A stretch of DNA of 64,000 nt from JACKOB01 sp024234575 (GTDB taxonomy: Bacteria > Pseudomonadota > Gammaproteobacteria > Pseudomonadales > Oleiphilaceae), in NCBI GenBank assembly GCA_051208035.1, contig JBPJFZ010000003.1, positions 310,001 through 374,000 on the forward strand, given 5' to 3'. This document shows positions 26,247 to 34,769 of this stretch, in pieces; the stretch's first letter is position 1, and every line of letters starts with the position of its first letter. The notes below the pieces were generated by a model. That model saw only the letters and a list, made by a program, of their open reading frames with translations, searched no databases and was not told the DNA's origin. The translations under genes were made by a program, and so were the position numbers.

Positions 26247-26467
26247 ATTCCCTTCCATTTCACTCTCACAATTATGCTGTTGAATATCAACCGGTAGAGT
26301 TGAGTTCGAATAACTGCCGCAAAATGCCTGAAAAGCAAACGATCTAGTCAACACAAACTGTAAAATGACGCAGCCAAAAGGCTTCATTGAATGAAAAACG
26401 GAGCATTTTTGCCCGCCGGTAAATCACATTAGGGTTGAAAAGGCCTTTAATGCTTCCTTTCCTATCC

Positions 26468-26654
26468 TTAGTCGGCCACCTCCTTAAGAGGCGCGCCACG
26501 CTTCACCAGCCGGCCGGCTACCGTGTGACGAAACACATAGGCGCCCCCGAGCGGTGAATCCACTCCCGCCCGTCGCATGGCGCGCATCACTGCCGCTGTG
26601 ATGGCGTGAGCCGAAATCTCTGTGCCAGGGTGGCAGTTGCCATGCTGCACAAAC
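26468..26654 (-). pseudogene. Tyrosine recombinase, C-terminal fragment
   Basis: Reads HGNCHPGTEISAHAITAAVM, then GAYVFRHTVAGRLVKRGAPL and KEVAD before a stop. The RHT box and ADxxGH-type start are those of XerC-like integrases, but the last catalytic His/Tyr region is lost. Joined in phase to the fragment at 29254-29800 if the IS66 element and one target duplication are removed (ERRVFV + QHGNC). Confidence 0.8.
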
Positions 26655-26682
26655 GTAACCGCTCAAATCAAGGCGTCGTTGA

Positions 26683-26946
26683 CTAAACGTCTTTGATCGG
26701 TGTAACCATCGCTGCAGGTAATTTCCATTGGCGCCGATCTTCCGACTCAACAACGATCGTCTTGCGGTTTATTTTGATCACTCGCCCAAAGACCCGGCCT
26801 TCAGCAGCGTCAAAGTGAACCTGAACGCCTAACCTTAATCGGCAAGTCGCCTCCATGGCCTCTCTTGCGCGTAGTTCATCAATTCTGCGGCAGATTAAGT
26901 CGTTCAAATCCAGCAGTTGGTCAATCGTTAAATCTTCAATGTTCAT
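26683..26946 (-). CDS. IS66 fourth ORF, small accessory protein
   Basis: 87 residues, inside the IS66 ends and overlapping the tnpC stop by 11 nt, so probably translationally coupled. An N-terminal helix with LIDELRAREA-type charge (DLICRRIDELRAREAMEA) is followed by an SH3/KOW-like beta stretch (FGRVIKINRKTIVVES). It is not one of the standard IS66 proteins; a nucleic-acid- or transposase-binding role is guesswork. Confidence 0.7.
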   Translation of the reverse strand: MNIEDLTIDQLLDLNDLICRRIDELRAREAMEATCRLRLGVQVHFDAAEGRVFGRVIKINRKTIVVESEDRRQWKLPAAMVTPIKDV

Positions 26947-28528
26947 TTCGTTTATCTATCACAGAACGCATCGGGTTGTTTGCAAACTTCTTCTTCCAGA
27001 CGCGAGGCGTTAATTCTTCCACCTGCTTCGCGGGATGAATGGCCACTCGTTGTAACACATCCACCAAATAATCATAGGCGCTCACCCCTTGTAAGCGGCA
27101 AGTGGCAATGAGGCTTTGAATCGTGGCCACATCTTCAGCCCCTGCTTCCGTCCAACAAAACAACCACGACTTCTTACCCATAGGTATGGGGCGAAGCCCG
27201 CGCTCCAGATGATTGGTATCCAGTGCGACATCCGGATCACTCAAGCAAACCTTGAGCGAGTCACGACGTTTTATGGCGTATGACAAAGCTTTTGTTAACG
27301 GATTTGTTGGCGTCAGATCATGCCGTTGGCATTGCTGGTCACACCATTGCCAGAAAACCTGCATCACCGGTTCTATATGTTTTACCCGATAGTTCAGCTT
27401 TACCTTGCCGGTAAGCTTTCTTTCCCGAATCACGGATTCATGACTGTACATGGCACCGATAATATCAAGTGCTTCTCCGGCCGCTTCGGGCTCAATTTTT
27501 AATGCTTTTTCAAATTGGCGGCGTGTATGTGCCCAACATTGCGCATGTGTGATACCCGCCGTTTTTGCCACATAGTGTTCATAGGTGGTGTTTCCGTCAG
27601 TCAGCAATGTTCCCTGGAAGCCCTCCAGTAATGATGCCAATTGATTACCCGACTTTCCCGTGCAATAGTGAAAGACGATCTCGTCATGATCACCATACAT
27701 CGGCCAAAAACACCCCTGTTTCAGTTTCCCTGGGCCTTTTCGTCCTGCTTTGATGGGTGTTTCATCAATCGCTAGTACCTGACTCATCAATACATGGCGG
27801 TATTGCGCTTCTGCAATGGGTTTTAGCAATGCGATGGCTTTGGCTACCAGCCGAGTCAGTACGCTTCGGGACAATGTGATGCCCGCTTCTGACAACCGTT
27901 GGTGTTGGCGGTGAAGTGGTAGATGGTAAAGGAATTTGTCGACGAGCATACCCACCAGAAAGCTGACATCAGCAATACTGTTGTCGAGCACCCGTGCAGG
28001 CGCTGGCGTGCTGATCAGCTTCTCTGTGGCTTTTTCCTTAATGACCGGACGACGCTCTTCAATAATGACATAGCTGGCTCGCTGTTGTGCCAGTCGGTAG
28101 GTGATCTTATGGGAGATAACATCATAGTTATTGGCCAGATCACCTTTGAGTTCATCCGGTAAAATCTCAACAACATGTACAGGCACCGAGTCGTCAAAAC
28201 GAAGTCCGCTGTCGGTGACGCTGCCGTCCCGACACTTCTTTTTCCGCTCATGAGCGGCAACCGTTTGCTTGGGAATCTCAACCGGTTCTTCTGCGGGCAT
28301 CAAGCCTTCCAGTAAACTGGGTTGAATTGCAGGATCAACATCAAGTCGCTTTTCTGATTTCTCTCCAAACAACTGACGTTTAAACCAGTCCAGTTGCTGC
28401 TGTAGCTGTTCAACTTTCGACTCAAGATGGGCATTCTTTTCCAATAGCTGTGCCACCTTGGGAAGAGGCGGTATAGCTGAATTATGAGGAGTCTCTGGCG
28501 TCGATTTCATGGGCCATGATTGTAACAA
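26936..28528 (-). CDS. tnpC: IS66 transposase TnpC
   Basis: DDE transposase of up to 530 residues. It has an N-terminal coiled coil (ESKVEQLQQQLDWFKRQLFG, a leucine-zipper helix), a zinc-finger-like region, then the catalytic acids in LAIDETPIKAG, GTLLTDGNTTYEHY and LERGLRPIPMGKKSWLF. The start could be the TTG at 28528 or the ATG at 28510; neither has a clear site, which suggests coupling to tnpB, whose stop is 3 nt upstream. The frame looks intact. Confidence 0.95.
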   Translation of the reverse strand: MLQSWPMKSTPETPHNSAIPPLPKVAQLLEKNAHLESKVEQLQQQLDWFKRQLFGEKSEKRLDVDPAIQPSLLEGLMPAEEPVEIPKQTVAAHERKKKCRDGSVTDSGLRFDDSVPVHVVEILPDELKGDLANNYDVISHKITYRLAQQRASYVIIEERRPVIKEKATEKLISTPAPARVLDNSIADVSFLVGMLVDKFLYHLPLHRQHQRLSEAGITLSRSVLTRLVAKAIALLKPIAEAQYRHVLMSQVLAIDETPIKAGRKGPGKLKQGCFWPMYGDHDEIVFHYCTGKSGNQLASLLEGFQGTLLTDGNTTYEHYVAKTAGITHAQCWAHTRRQFEKALKIEPEAAGEALDIIGAMYSHESVIRERKLTGKVKLNYRVKHIEPVMQVFWQWCDQQCQRHDLTPTNPLTKALSYAIKRRDSLKVCLSDPDVALDTNHLERGLRPIPMGKKSWLFCWTEAGAEDVATIQSLIATCRLQGVSAYDYLVDVLQRVAIHPAKQVEELTPRVWKKKFANNPMRSVIDKRNEH

Positions 28529-28530
28529 AA

Positions 28531-28887
28531 TCAGCGGGTTATTGCATGAGAATAGCGCTTTTTTGTGGTGATGTTTTCAAGTTGCATACCTTCAAGAATC
28601 AGCTTTAACTGAATCCAACTGAGCGCTTGTTTGTCGCTACTTTGACGTTTCAAGTGAAACTGTCCAGACTCCAGCCGTTTCATCCAGATGCAGTAGCCGC
28701 TTCGGTCAAAGTACAGCACCTTTACCCGGTTTCTCTTGCGGTTAAAGAACACAAACAGATGACCGCTAAGCGGATCTTCTCCCAAATGATGTTTGGCCAA
28801 AGCGATTAACCCATCGTACGATTTTCTCATGTCGGTGGCCTTGGCGTAGAGCCAAATCTTTACGTTGGATTCCGGGAAAAACATCAC
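28531..28887 (-). CDS. tnpB: IS66 accessory protein TnpB
   Basis: 118 residues of the IS66 Orf2-like family, with the hallmark KIWLYAKATDMRKSYDGL and VFFNRKRNRVKVLYFDRSGY. It is required for transposition of IS66 elements (family knowledge). Its start overlaps the end of tnpA by 4 nt, indicating coupling. Confidence 0.95.
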   Translation of the reverse strand: MMFFPESNVKIWLYAKATDMRKSYDGLIALAKHHLGEDPLSGHLFVFFNRKRNRVKVLYFDRSGYCIWMKRLESGQFHLKRQSSDKQALSWIQLKLILEGMQLENITTKKRYSHAITR

Positions 28888-29171
28888 GCCATCTTCACGT
28901 GAAATTGAAAGCCTCGTGGAAACGAGAGAGACAATTCGAATCTAATTTTGCTGGCTTCGGGTGGTAAGCTCTGTCGTGGAGGCAAAACTTCGACAAAACT
29001 GGCATCATTGGTAGTTTGACCGCTAAGCTGCGCCTTCCATTTTGCAAAAGTGCTGGGTGCCAAATAATGCGCTTTGCAGAACTCTTCTTGCGTCAATCCG
29101 CTGTTTTGGAATGCTTGCAAGATGGATTGCCATTCTTCTGCGCTACGATGAATATTGCGTTGCTTTTTCAT
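28884..29171 (-). CDS. tnpA: IS66 accessory protein TnpA (HTH)
   Basis: 95 residues, first gene of the IS66 operon. Helix-turn-helix-like region: ILQAFQNSGLTQEEFCKAHY, then APSTFAKWKAQL. Typical of IS66 TnpA (Orf1). It probably uses a promoter near the right end of the element. Confidence 0.92.
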   Translation of the reverse strand: MKKQRNIHRSAEEWQSILQAFQNSGLTQEEFCKAHYLAPSTFAKWKAQLSGQTTNDASFVEVLPPRQSLPPEASKIRFELSLSFPRGFQFHVKMA

Positions 29172-29253
29172 ATAAGTCTCCCGGTGTATTTGCCAGGAAA
29201 ACTATATGCTCGGATGGAGTGTGGTTAAATAACGCCTTGGTTTGACCGGTTAC

Positions 29254-29800
29254 ACACAAACACACGACGCTCGGTAGTCTCGGGGCGCCCTTTCTGCAAG
29301 TAGGTGACCAGCGCTTCACCCGCCTCGTGCGGCAGATGCAGTACAGCCCCTCGCCAGGTCTTGCGCGTGGACAGCCGCAATGTGCCTACACGCCAATTGA
29401 TGTCCTCAAGGCGTAACTCTGCAAGCTAGCCAGCACCTGATTGAGCTGCTGCTCGTCGAGGCAGCGAGGCAAGCTGGCCAGCCTCCAGTGCGCGACAGTG
29501 GGAACCGACAGTTCCAACTTCTCATCGCAGTATCCATTCATGCGCAGGAAGCGAAATAGCGAACGGCGTGATCGAACTCGCCGCATATCGATCCTGCAAT
29601 GACGTGACGAACTTCACCACATCAGTCGGCACTAACTGCGTCAGATCAAGTGGATCTTCACCGAGCGTGGCGCGCAGAAATGGGCGAATGACCTGCTCGT
29701 AGGACTGCAGGGTCGTTTCTCGCAACCCCCGGATTCGTCGCTTGTCCTGCTTGTACGCCTCGACGATCGCGTCGAGAGTCTGTATTTCATGGTTGATCAT
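29254..29800 (-). pseudogene. Tyrosine recombinase, N-terminal and central part (frameshifted)
   Basis: Starts as MINHEIQTLDAIVEAYKQDK, a SAM-like N-terminal integrase domain with RETTLQSYEQVIRPFL. Around 29540-29590 a frameshift moves the sequence to RSLFRFLRMNGYCDEKLELS, and further down to LEDINWRVGTLRLS and HLPHEAGEALVTYLQKGRP, the catalytic core start. The gene is cut by the IS66 element at 29253 and continues at 26654. No functional integrase remains. Confidence 0.8.
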
Positions 29801-29950
29801 GGGATGCTTCTAGTATAGCTGAACAAACAGCCGGAGCAACCAGACTATGCGCAGATTTGGCAGCCGTAACTGCTCGCATGTCCTCTAATGATATACAGAT
29901 CTTTCGAGGTCGATTAGTTTACTCCGCATAGTTCCGATGTGGGCATAGAC

Positions 29951-30342
29951 GCGTTTTCACGGAGTATTCGTTGGAATGCCGCACCATCCCAATAGCAAAC
30001 ATCGCGTCCTGGTAACTCCCGGAAAGCGCGGCAAAGGCAGCAAATCCAACAGGAAGGAACCTCAGGAAGAGAAAACCGCTACCGAAAGGCACGCGGCGAT
30101 GACCGTGCGACGGCCGCATGTATGCAACGTCTAAAGATGGTGTTCAATGGGGCCGCCTTCGGATAGATATCGAGCAATGCGAACGCTGCGGCGGGCACGT
30201 CAAGGTAGTTTCAAGTATCGAAGACCCTGCCGTAATCGAAAAGATTCTGGCTCATTTGGCCTCGCAGGAGCCATCGACGATAACCGGCCCTGTCGAACCC
30301 AGAGCGCCACCCTTCCAGCAGGGTAGATTCAATAACTTCTGA
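29951..30342 (+). pseudogene. Second IS91-family transposase fragment
   Basis: Decayed C-terminal fragment from a different IS91-type element than 25619-26246: RFHGVF, HPNSKHRVLVTPGKRGKG, then (in another frame) DIEQCERCGGHVKVVSSIED and AVIEKILAHLASQ. Frameshifts prevent a continuous product. The CxxC pair and the DIEQC block are family marks. Confidence 0.75.
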
Positions 30343-30725
30343 CTCCGCTCATGCTGATAACCCGGCAGGGCATCGCATACCTCAGTGACAAAATCTTTCT
30401 TTGAGTCGATTGAAAAACGCTCAATCACTACAAAAATCCAAGGCCAAGTAACGAGCATCCAGTCGCTTCAGACAGGAAAACAGGGCACCACGCCGTTTCT
30501 TGAATGGTATGCTGGTTTGAACAAGCTGTTTGTACCTCCTATCCTTAACGATGCTGGACTGCCAAAGTGATAATCACCAACCTCCTGAAAAGTTCATCAT
30601 TCAGCGGGCGACAGAGGAGCAAAGGAGTACAACTTTAACCGGTTAGAACTGACCACTAACCGGTTACGCAATCTGTTAGACGATGCAGTATTTGAGCAGC
30701 ACCAGTTGAAGGATCTAAACCTTTA
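30343..30725. other. Degenerate stretch in the island
   Basis: 383 bp with no gene that I recognise. Short open frames occur (for example one ending NRLRNLLDDAVFEQHQLKDL before the stop near 30728), which may be remains of an unknown passenger gene. Confidence 0.35.
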
Positions 30726-31961
30726 CTAATCGCATTCCGGTGTATAGCTTGAAACTTGCACGGTAGAAGGCGGTATTGCAATCGCAGGAATGTCTTCGCC
30801 GGATATCACTAGATTATTGCCAGACCTTGCTAAGTTCAGGTCCACATAACCAAAGTCATTAGAAAGCCGATACACGCCATTACCCTGAGAAGTTAGGTTG
30901 TACCTTTCTACGCTATAGCAATTGTCTCCCATATCTTCCGCATCACCCAAATAGTCATATTCTGTCCACTCATCATTGGTGATTACAACGTAGAATTCAT
31001 CCCCATCCTCGGATAAGTCCCAATTGCCAATGATCGAGCTCCCACTGCCCCCGCCGTTCCCGTTTTCAACTATTGGACAAGAAACCGTGTGCTCCCATTG
31101 TGTCCCGTTGTTTTCGCAACCAGATACAACTACTTCAAGGTTCCCACCCAATGCTGGGTCATAGGCAAAGGAAAATTCACTATTCTCTCCAACATAGCCT
31201 AACACTTCAGTTGCAACAGAACAGTCTAGAGCTGTTCTAATGGTTGAGCGATCTGTAGAGGGACCAGTTCCTCCAATCCAAACATTGTTCTGAAATACAT
31301 CGATTTTATCCTTAATGGTAAATGTCTGATAAGCGATGTTTACGGTGCCAGTAGCACCAGTCATCTGATGAATAGAACTTGTTACACCTTCGCCACCCGA
31401 AATTTTAATTGTATTGCAAGCCAAAGGTTGCTGAACGCTGATGCAAGTTTCAGATGCCTCACTAACTAAACCAGTTTGGTCGACAAGCTGAACCTGCACA
31501 CAAAATTGCCCTGAATTAACAACGCTTGGAACGGTAACTGGCAAAACAATTGTGCCTGAAGTTCCCGTTGCGTTTAAATCGATCACATAATGTGAATCAG
31601 CATCTGATACTGAAAGGATGACTTGCTGCATATCCTGGTTACCAGAGAAGTCTAATGGCAACAATACTTGTGAACCAGCTGAATAGGATATATCCGTTTC
31701 TGATCTCGATATTATTGGCTTAGACGGCGATGAGCTCGGTGCTGGAGGCGATCCTTCAACGACTGTACTGCCCGGTATGACCAAAACTTCACTAAGAGCA
31801 TTTGCATCGGAAGGTTCTATCCGAGAACCACCAGAGTCAGCAGAACCACCAGAGTCAGCAGAACCACCAGAGTCAGCAGAACCGCTACCTCCACAGGCTA
31901 CCAATACCAATAGTAGAGGGCCAAGTATAACAAGCAGCCTTAGTTTGATACTTATACGCAT
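30726..31961 (-). CDS. Lipoprotein of unknown function with Ser/Gly/Asp repeat linker
   Basis: 411 residues. Lipoprotein signal with Cys at about residue 23 (VILGPLLLVLVACGGS), followed by three copies of GGSADS as a flexible anchor. The mature region looks like beta-sandwich domains: an Ig-like part (ILSVSDADSHYVIDLNATGT) and a C-terminal part with aromatic and acidic residues (NGGGSGSSIIGNWDLSEDGD, DGDEFYVVI), ending in a DDLA-like carbohydrate- or lipocalin-like barrel. I do not recognise the family. It is the only intact non-transposon gene in the island and so a passenger candidate. Confidence 0.6.
   Translation of the reverse strand: MRISIKLRLLVILGPLLLVLVACGGSGSADSGGSADSGGSADSGGSRIEPSDANALSEVLVIPGSTVVEGSPPAPSSSPSKPIISRSETDISYSAGSQVLLPLDFSGNQDMQQVILSVSDADSHYVIDLNATGTSGTIVLPVTVPSVVNSGQFCVQVQLVDQTGLVSEASETCISVQQPLACNTIKISGGEGVTSSIHQMTGATGTVNIAYQTFTIKDKIDVFQNNVWIGGTGPSTDRSTIRTALDCSVATEVLGYVGENSEFSFAYDPALGGNLEVVVSGCENNGTQWEHTVSCPIVENGNGGGSGSSIIGNWDLSEDGDEFYVVITNDEWTEYDYLGDAEDMGDNCYSVERYNLTSQGNGVYRLSNDFGYVDLNLARSGNNLVISGEDIPAIAIPPSTVQVSSYTPECD
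31825..31878 (-). repeat. 18-bp coding tandem repeat (x3)
   Basis: Three exact copies of GAACCACCAGAGTCAGCA on the plus strand (GGSADS-type hexapeptide on the minus strand), directly after the lipidated cysteine. In-frame length variation is expected. Confidence 0.85.
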
Positions 31962-32304
31962 TTAAACTCTCCCATGTTAATCATAAAATATCTTGATTCT
32001 TGGCTGTGTTAATTTAGGTGATAATTCTAGCAATAAACGAGCCAAAATCAGCTTTTATTCATGATCCTAAAGCGTATAGAATTTCAAAGTTAACTTGAAA
32101 GGGATCGTCGGACTTTAGAATCAAAATTCCTTAATTCTTCCAGTTTGTTTTGATTTTGTCAACGCGTTGGCAAACTTGATGATCCAGATACCTGTCCGCC
32201 TGACATTCACATTTTCACCTCGACGAAGCAGCGTTGGGTGGAACTCAGCAATGCCGTGTCCGTTATGGAAGAGTACTATCAGAGAAGCAAATACTGGCCA
32301 GAGC
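31962..32304. other. Promoter side of the lipoprotein gene, otherwise empty
   Basis: About 340 bp, AT-rich near 31990-32110, with no convincing gene. A 68-codon open frame at 32121-32327 runs into the repeat and is judged spurious. Confidence 0.4.
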
Positions 32305-32716
32305 CAGTTAGAAGAAAGTTGAGACATTCGTACGTGAGAATGCAGTCTTTCAAGATAAGACTAAAATAAATGCGACAGACACCCTGTAAGTAGCTAGATG
32401 TTTTTTTTAGAATGTCAGCTGAATTTCGCAACATCGACCGATTCACCGGAAAATTACCGATGAGTAGCACTGAACACAATACGTTATTCACCATGCTCAA
32501 ACAGTTGGTTGAGAGCAATGGCATCAACGTAACGGAAGACATGAAGGCGTTTTTGCGTTCACCGGAAGAAATAAAAACCCAAAAAGAAGGTTTTAACTTT
32601 GCGACCATGGCGTTGCATAGTGTTATTGGTATTGCCAATGACCCTGCAATTGGATTAAAAATAGCACGATTTATTTCCCCAAATGTTTTTCAGGGTCTGG
32701 GTTATCTATTCATGAC
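32305..32716. repeat. 478-bp direct repeat, right copy, first part
   Basis: Same sequence as 24758-25171, then cut by the IS256 element; the remaining 64 bp of the repeat are at 34041-34104. See the left copy for differences. Confidence 0.92.
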
Positions 32717-34032
32717 GAGCCTGTAACAGATTCTGTGTAACTGCCTTTTAGTTAACGTGCTTTTCGAGGCGTTCCTCGAACTCGATCATAAACCGACTCA
32801 TTGCTTGGCGCCAGTTTCGAATGGGCATTGTCCATTTTTTGCTGGCGTCTTTGATTGCCAAGTAAACCATCTTTTTAGCCGAATCATCACTGGGAAATAT
32901 TTTTCGCTTCTTGATGGCTTTGCGAATAACGCTGTTCAGGGACTCAATGGCATTGGTGGTATAAATCGCTTTGCGAATATCTTCAGGGTAATTAAATAGC
33001 GTGTTGAGGTTCTGCCAGTGATTGCGCCATGACTTCGCTATCTGAGGGTACTGGTCGTCCCAGGTATCCCCAAAACGTTCTAACTCAAGCAGTGCCTCAT
33101 CTTCGGTCGATGAACGGTAAACACGCTTTAAATCAGCGGTGACGGATTTGTAGTCTTTCCATGAAACATACTTGAGCGAGTTACGCACCATGTGCACGAT
33201 GCACAGCTGAATATGAGTTTGGGGGAACACGGCATTAATCGCATCTGGAAAGCCTTTAAGGCCATCAACGCAAGCAATCAGGATATCCTCAACACCACGT
33301 TGCTGAAGCTCTGTAAGAACGCTCAACCAGAATTTCGCACCTTCACTCTCAGCAATCCACATACCCAATAGCTCTTTATGGCCATCAGTATTAATCCCCA
33401 GCGCCAAGAAAATGGACTTATTGATCACTCGTTTATCCTGGCGAATTTTTACCACGATGCAATCTAGATACACGATCGGGTAAATGGCATCCAAGGGACG
33501 CGCTTGCCATTCAATTACTTGCTCGATCACCGCATTGGTAACCCGTGATACCAGTGTTGGTGAGATGTCAGCGCCATACCACTCATCGAAGGCGTCAACG
33601 ATTTCGCGGGTACTCATACCTTGGGCATATAGCCAGAGGATTTTGTCGTCCATGGACGTAAAACGAGATTGGTGCTTTTTAACAAGCTTAGGCTCAAACG
33701 AGCCATCACGATCGCGAGGAGTGTCGAGTTCAAACTCGCCATCTTCGGTTTTAACTCGCTTACTACTTTTACCGTTACGGCTATTGGATGATGGGGACTT
33801 GTGGTGCTTTTCATAGCCCAAATGCTCATCCATCTCAGCGTTTAACGCTGCTTCAACGGTGATTTTCTTCAACATCTGGCTAAATTCGTTTAGATCCTCA
33901 GGCGTTTTAATACCTTTGGCTGCTTCTTTTGCGAAGGCTTCGAGTTCTTTCTTGTTCATTTGCATCTGCTTATCCTTTACTCTCAATAGAGTACTTTGTG
34001 ATAGGCAGTTACACAAAATTAGTTACAGTCTC
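32717..34032. mobile_element. IS256-family insertion sequence, complete
   Basis: 1,316 bp. Terminal repeats GAGCCTGTAACAGATTCTG (left) and, on the other strand, GAGACTGTAACTAATTTTG (right), both continuing with TGTAACTGCC. Perfect 8-bp target duplication TTCATGAC (32709-32716 and 34033-34040). One transposase gene. Confidence 0.95.
32748..33965 (-). CDS. IS256-family transposase
   Basis: About 405 residues. Mutator-type DDE transposase: Asp in IYPIVYLDCIVVKIR, Asp in ILIACVDGLKGF, and Glu in TNAIESLNSVIRKAIKKR, with the family block WRNHWQNLNTLFNYPEDIRK. The ATG at 33965 has AAGGA 7-8 nt upstream and is preferred to the extension from 34016. The frame is intact, so the element may be active. 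Confidence 0.95.
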   Translation of the reverse strand: MQMNKKELEAFAKEAAKGIKTPEDLNEFSQMLKKITVEAALNAEMDEHLGYEKHHKSPSSNSRNGKSSKRVKTEDGEFELDTPRDRDGSFEPKLVKKHQSRFTSMDDKILWLYAQGMSTREIVDAFDEWYGADISPTLVSRVTNAVIEQVIEWQARPLDAIYPIVYLDCIVVKIRQDKRVINKSIFLALGINTDGHKELLGMWIAESEGAKFWLSVLTELQQRGVEDILIACVDGLKGFPDAINAVFPQTHIQLCIVHMVRNSLKYVSWKDYKSVTADLKRVYRSSTEDEALLELERFGDTWDDQYPQIAKSWRNHWQNLNTLFNYPEDIRKAIYTTNAIESLNSVIRKAIKKRKIFPSDDSAKKMVYLAIKDASKKWTMPIRNWRQAMSRFMIEFEERLEKHVN

Positions 34033-34769
34033 TTCATGACCGCCACGACCCTACAGAGTGCATTCGAAAGAATTAGTGAATTACCGGCTTTATACAATAA
34101 CGTTGTTAGAATAATCCCCAGTAGCGGGAAAGCCGTGTTTGAGATCGTAATCGAGAATGATTTTCCAGATCCTCGGGAAAGTGCCATCGTTAACGAGGGT
34201 ACCCTGGCTATCTTGGTCAATTACATGCGTTGGGTTCTCAACGATAACCTCAGTCAAGTGAGCTTACAGTTTTCGCACGCGCCATTATCATCCAAGGAAG
34301 ATTACGCCAGCTACCTTGGCATTCCCATGCAGTTCAAGCAGCCAAAAACGGCACTTTTCCTTAACCTATCTCATGCACAAACACCACTGCATAGTGCCGA
34401 CCGTGAGTTTCACCAGCTTTTACTGAACAAGCTGAGGCAAATACAGCAACGTCGTTCCTCCAGTGTCGCAGACCAGGTCAGAATAGCTATTCACGAACAG
34501 CTGCCGACTGCGGTGCTAACAAAAGCCCGAGTTGCTGACACGCTTGGATTTAGCGAGAAAACGCTTGATCGAAGACTGGCTGCTGAGAATACAAGTTTTA
34601 TGGCTTTAGTTACCGATACTCGGAAAGAGTTGGCGAGATATTATCTTTCTGATTCACACTACCGATTGGACGATATTGCCCAACGTCTGGGCTACAATGA
34701 TCGTGCCGCATTTTCAAAAGCTTATAAAAAATGGACAGGAAAAAGCCCGCGCGGTTAATTCTGAAAAGT

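Larger units (their letters stand above)
26655..29253. mobile_element. IS66-family insertion sequence, complete
   Basis: 2,599 bp. Imperfect ends GTAACCGCTCAAATCAAGG (26655 on) and, on the other strand, GTAACCGGTCAAACCAAGG (ending at 29253). The flanking target duplication is GCACAAAC (26647-26654) / ACACAAAC (29254-29261), 7 of 8 bases, as expected for an older IS66 insertion. It carries tnpA, tnpB, tnpC and a fourth small ORF, all on the minus strand, and splits a tyrosine recombinase gene. Confidence 0.93.
32412..34758 (+). pseudogene. AraC-family regulator gene, interrupted by IS256
   Basis: Without the IS and one 8-bp duplication, the frame reads from FRNIDRF through LGYLFMTATTLQSAFERISE to the stop at 34758. 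The encoded protein would have an N-terminal arabinose-binding-like domain and a C-terminal AraC HTH pair (VLTKARVADTLGFSEKTLDR and LDDIAQRLGYNDRAAFSKAY), about 340 residues. The C-terminal half alone is open from 34041, but the insertion destroys normal expression. Convergent with the AmpG-like gene, which starts 11 nt after its stop. Confidence 0.85.

Noticed and set aside
32121..32327. 68-codon minus-strand frame at the right repeat boundary
   Set aside because: Crosses the junction into the repeat with no coding signs.
24758..34104. CRISPR array or phage att site at the repeats
   Set aside because: The repeat is a gene fragment present twice, with no spacer pattern and no phage genes nearby.
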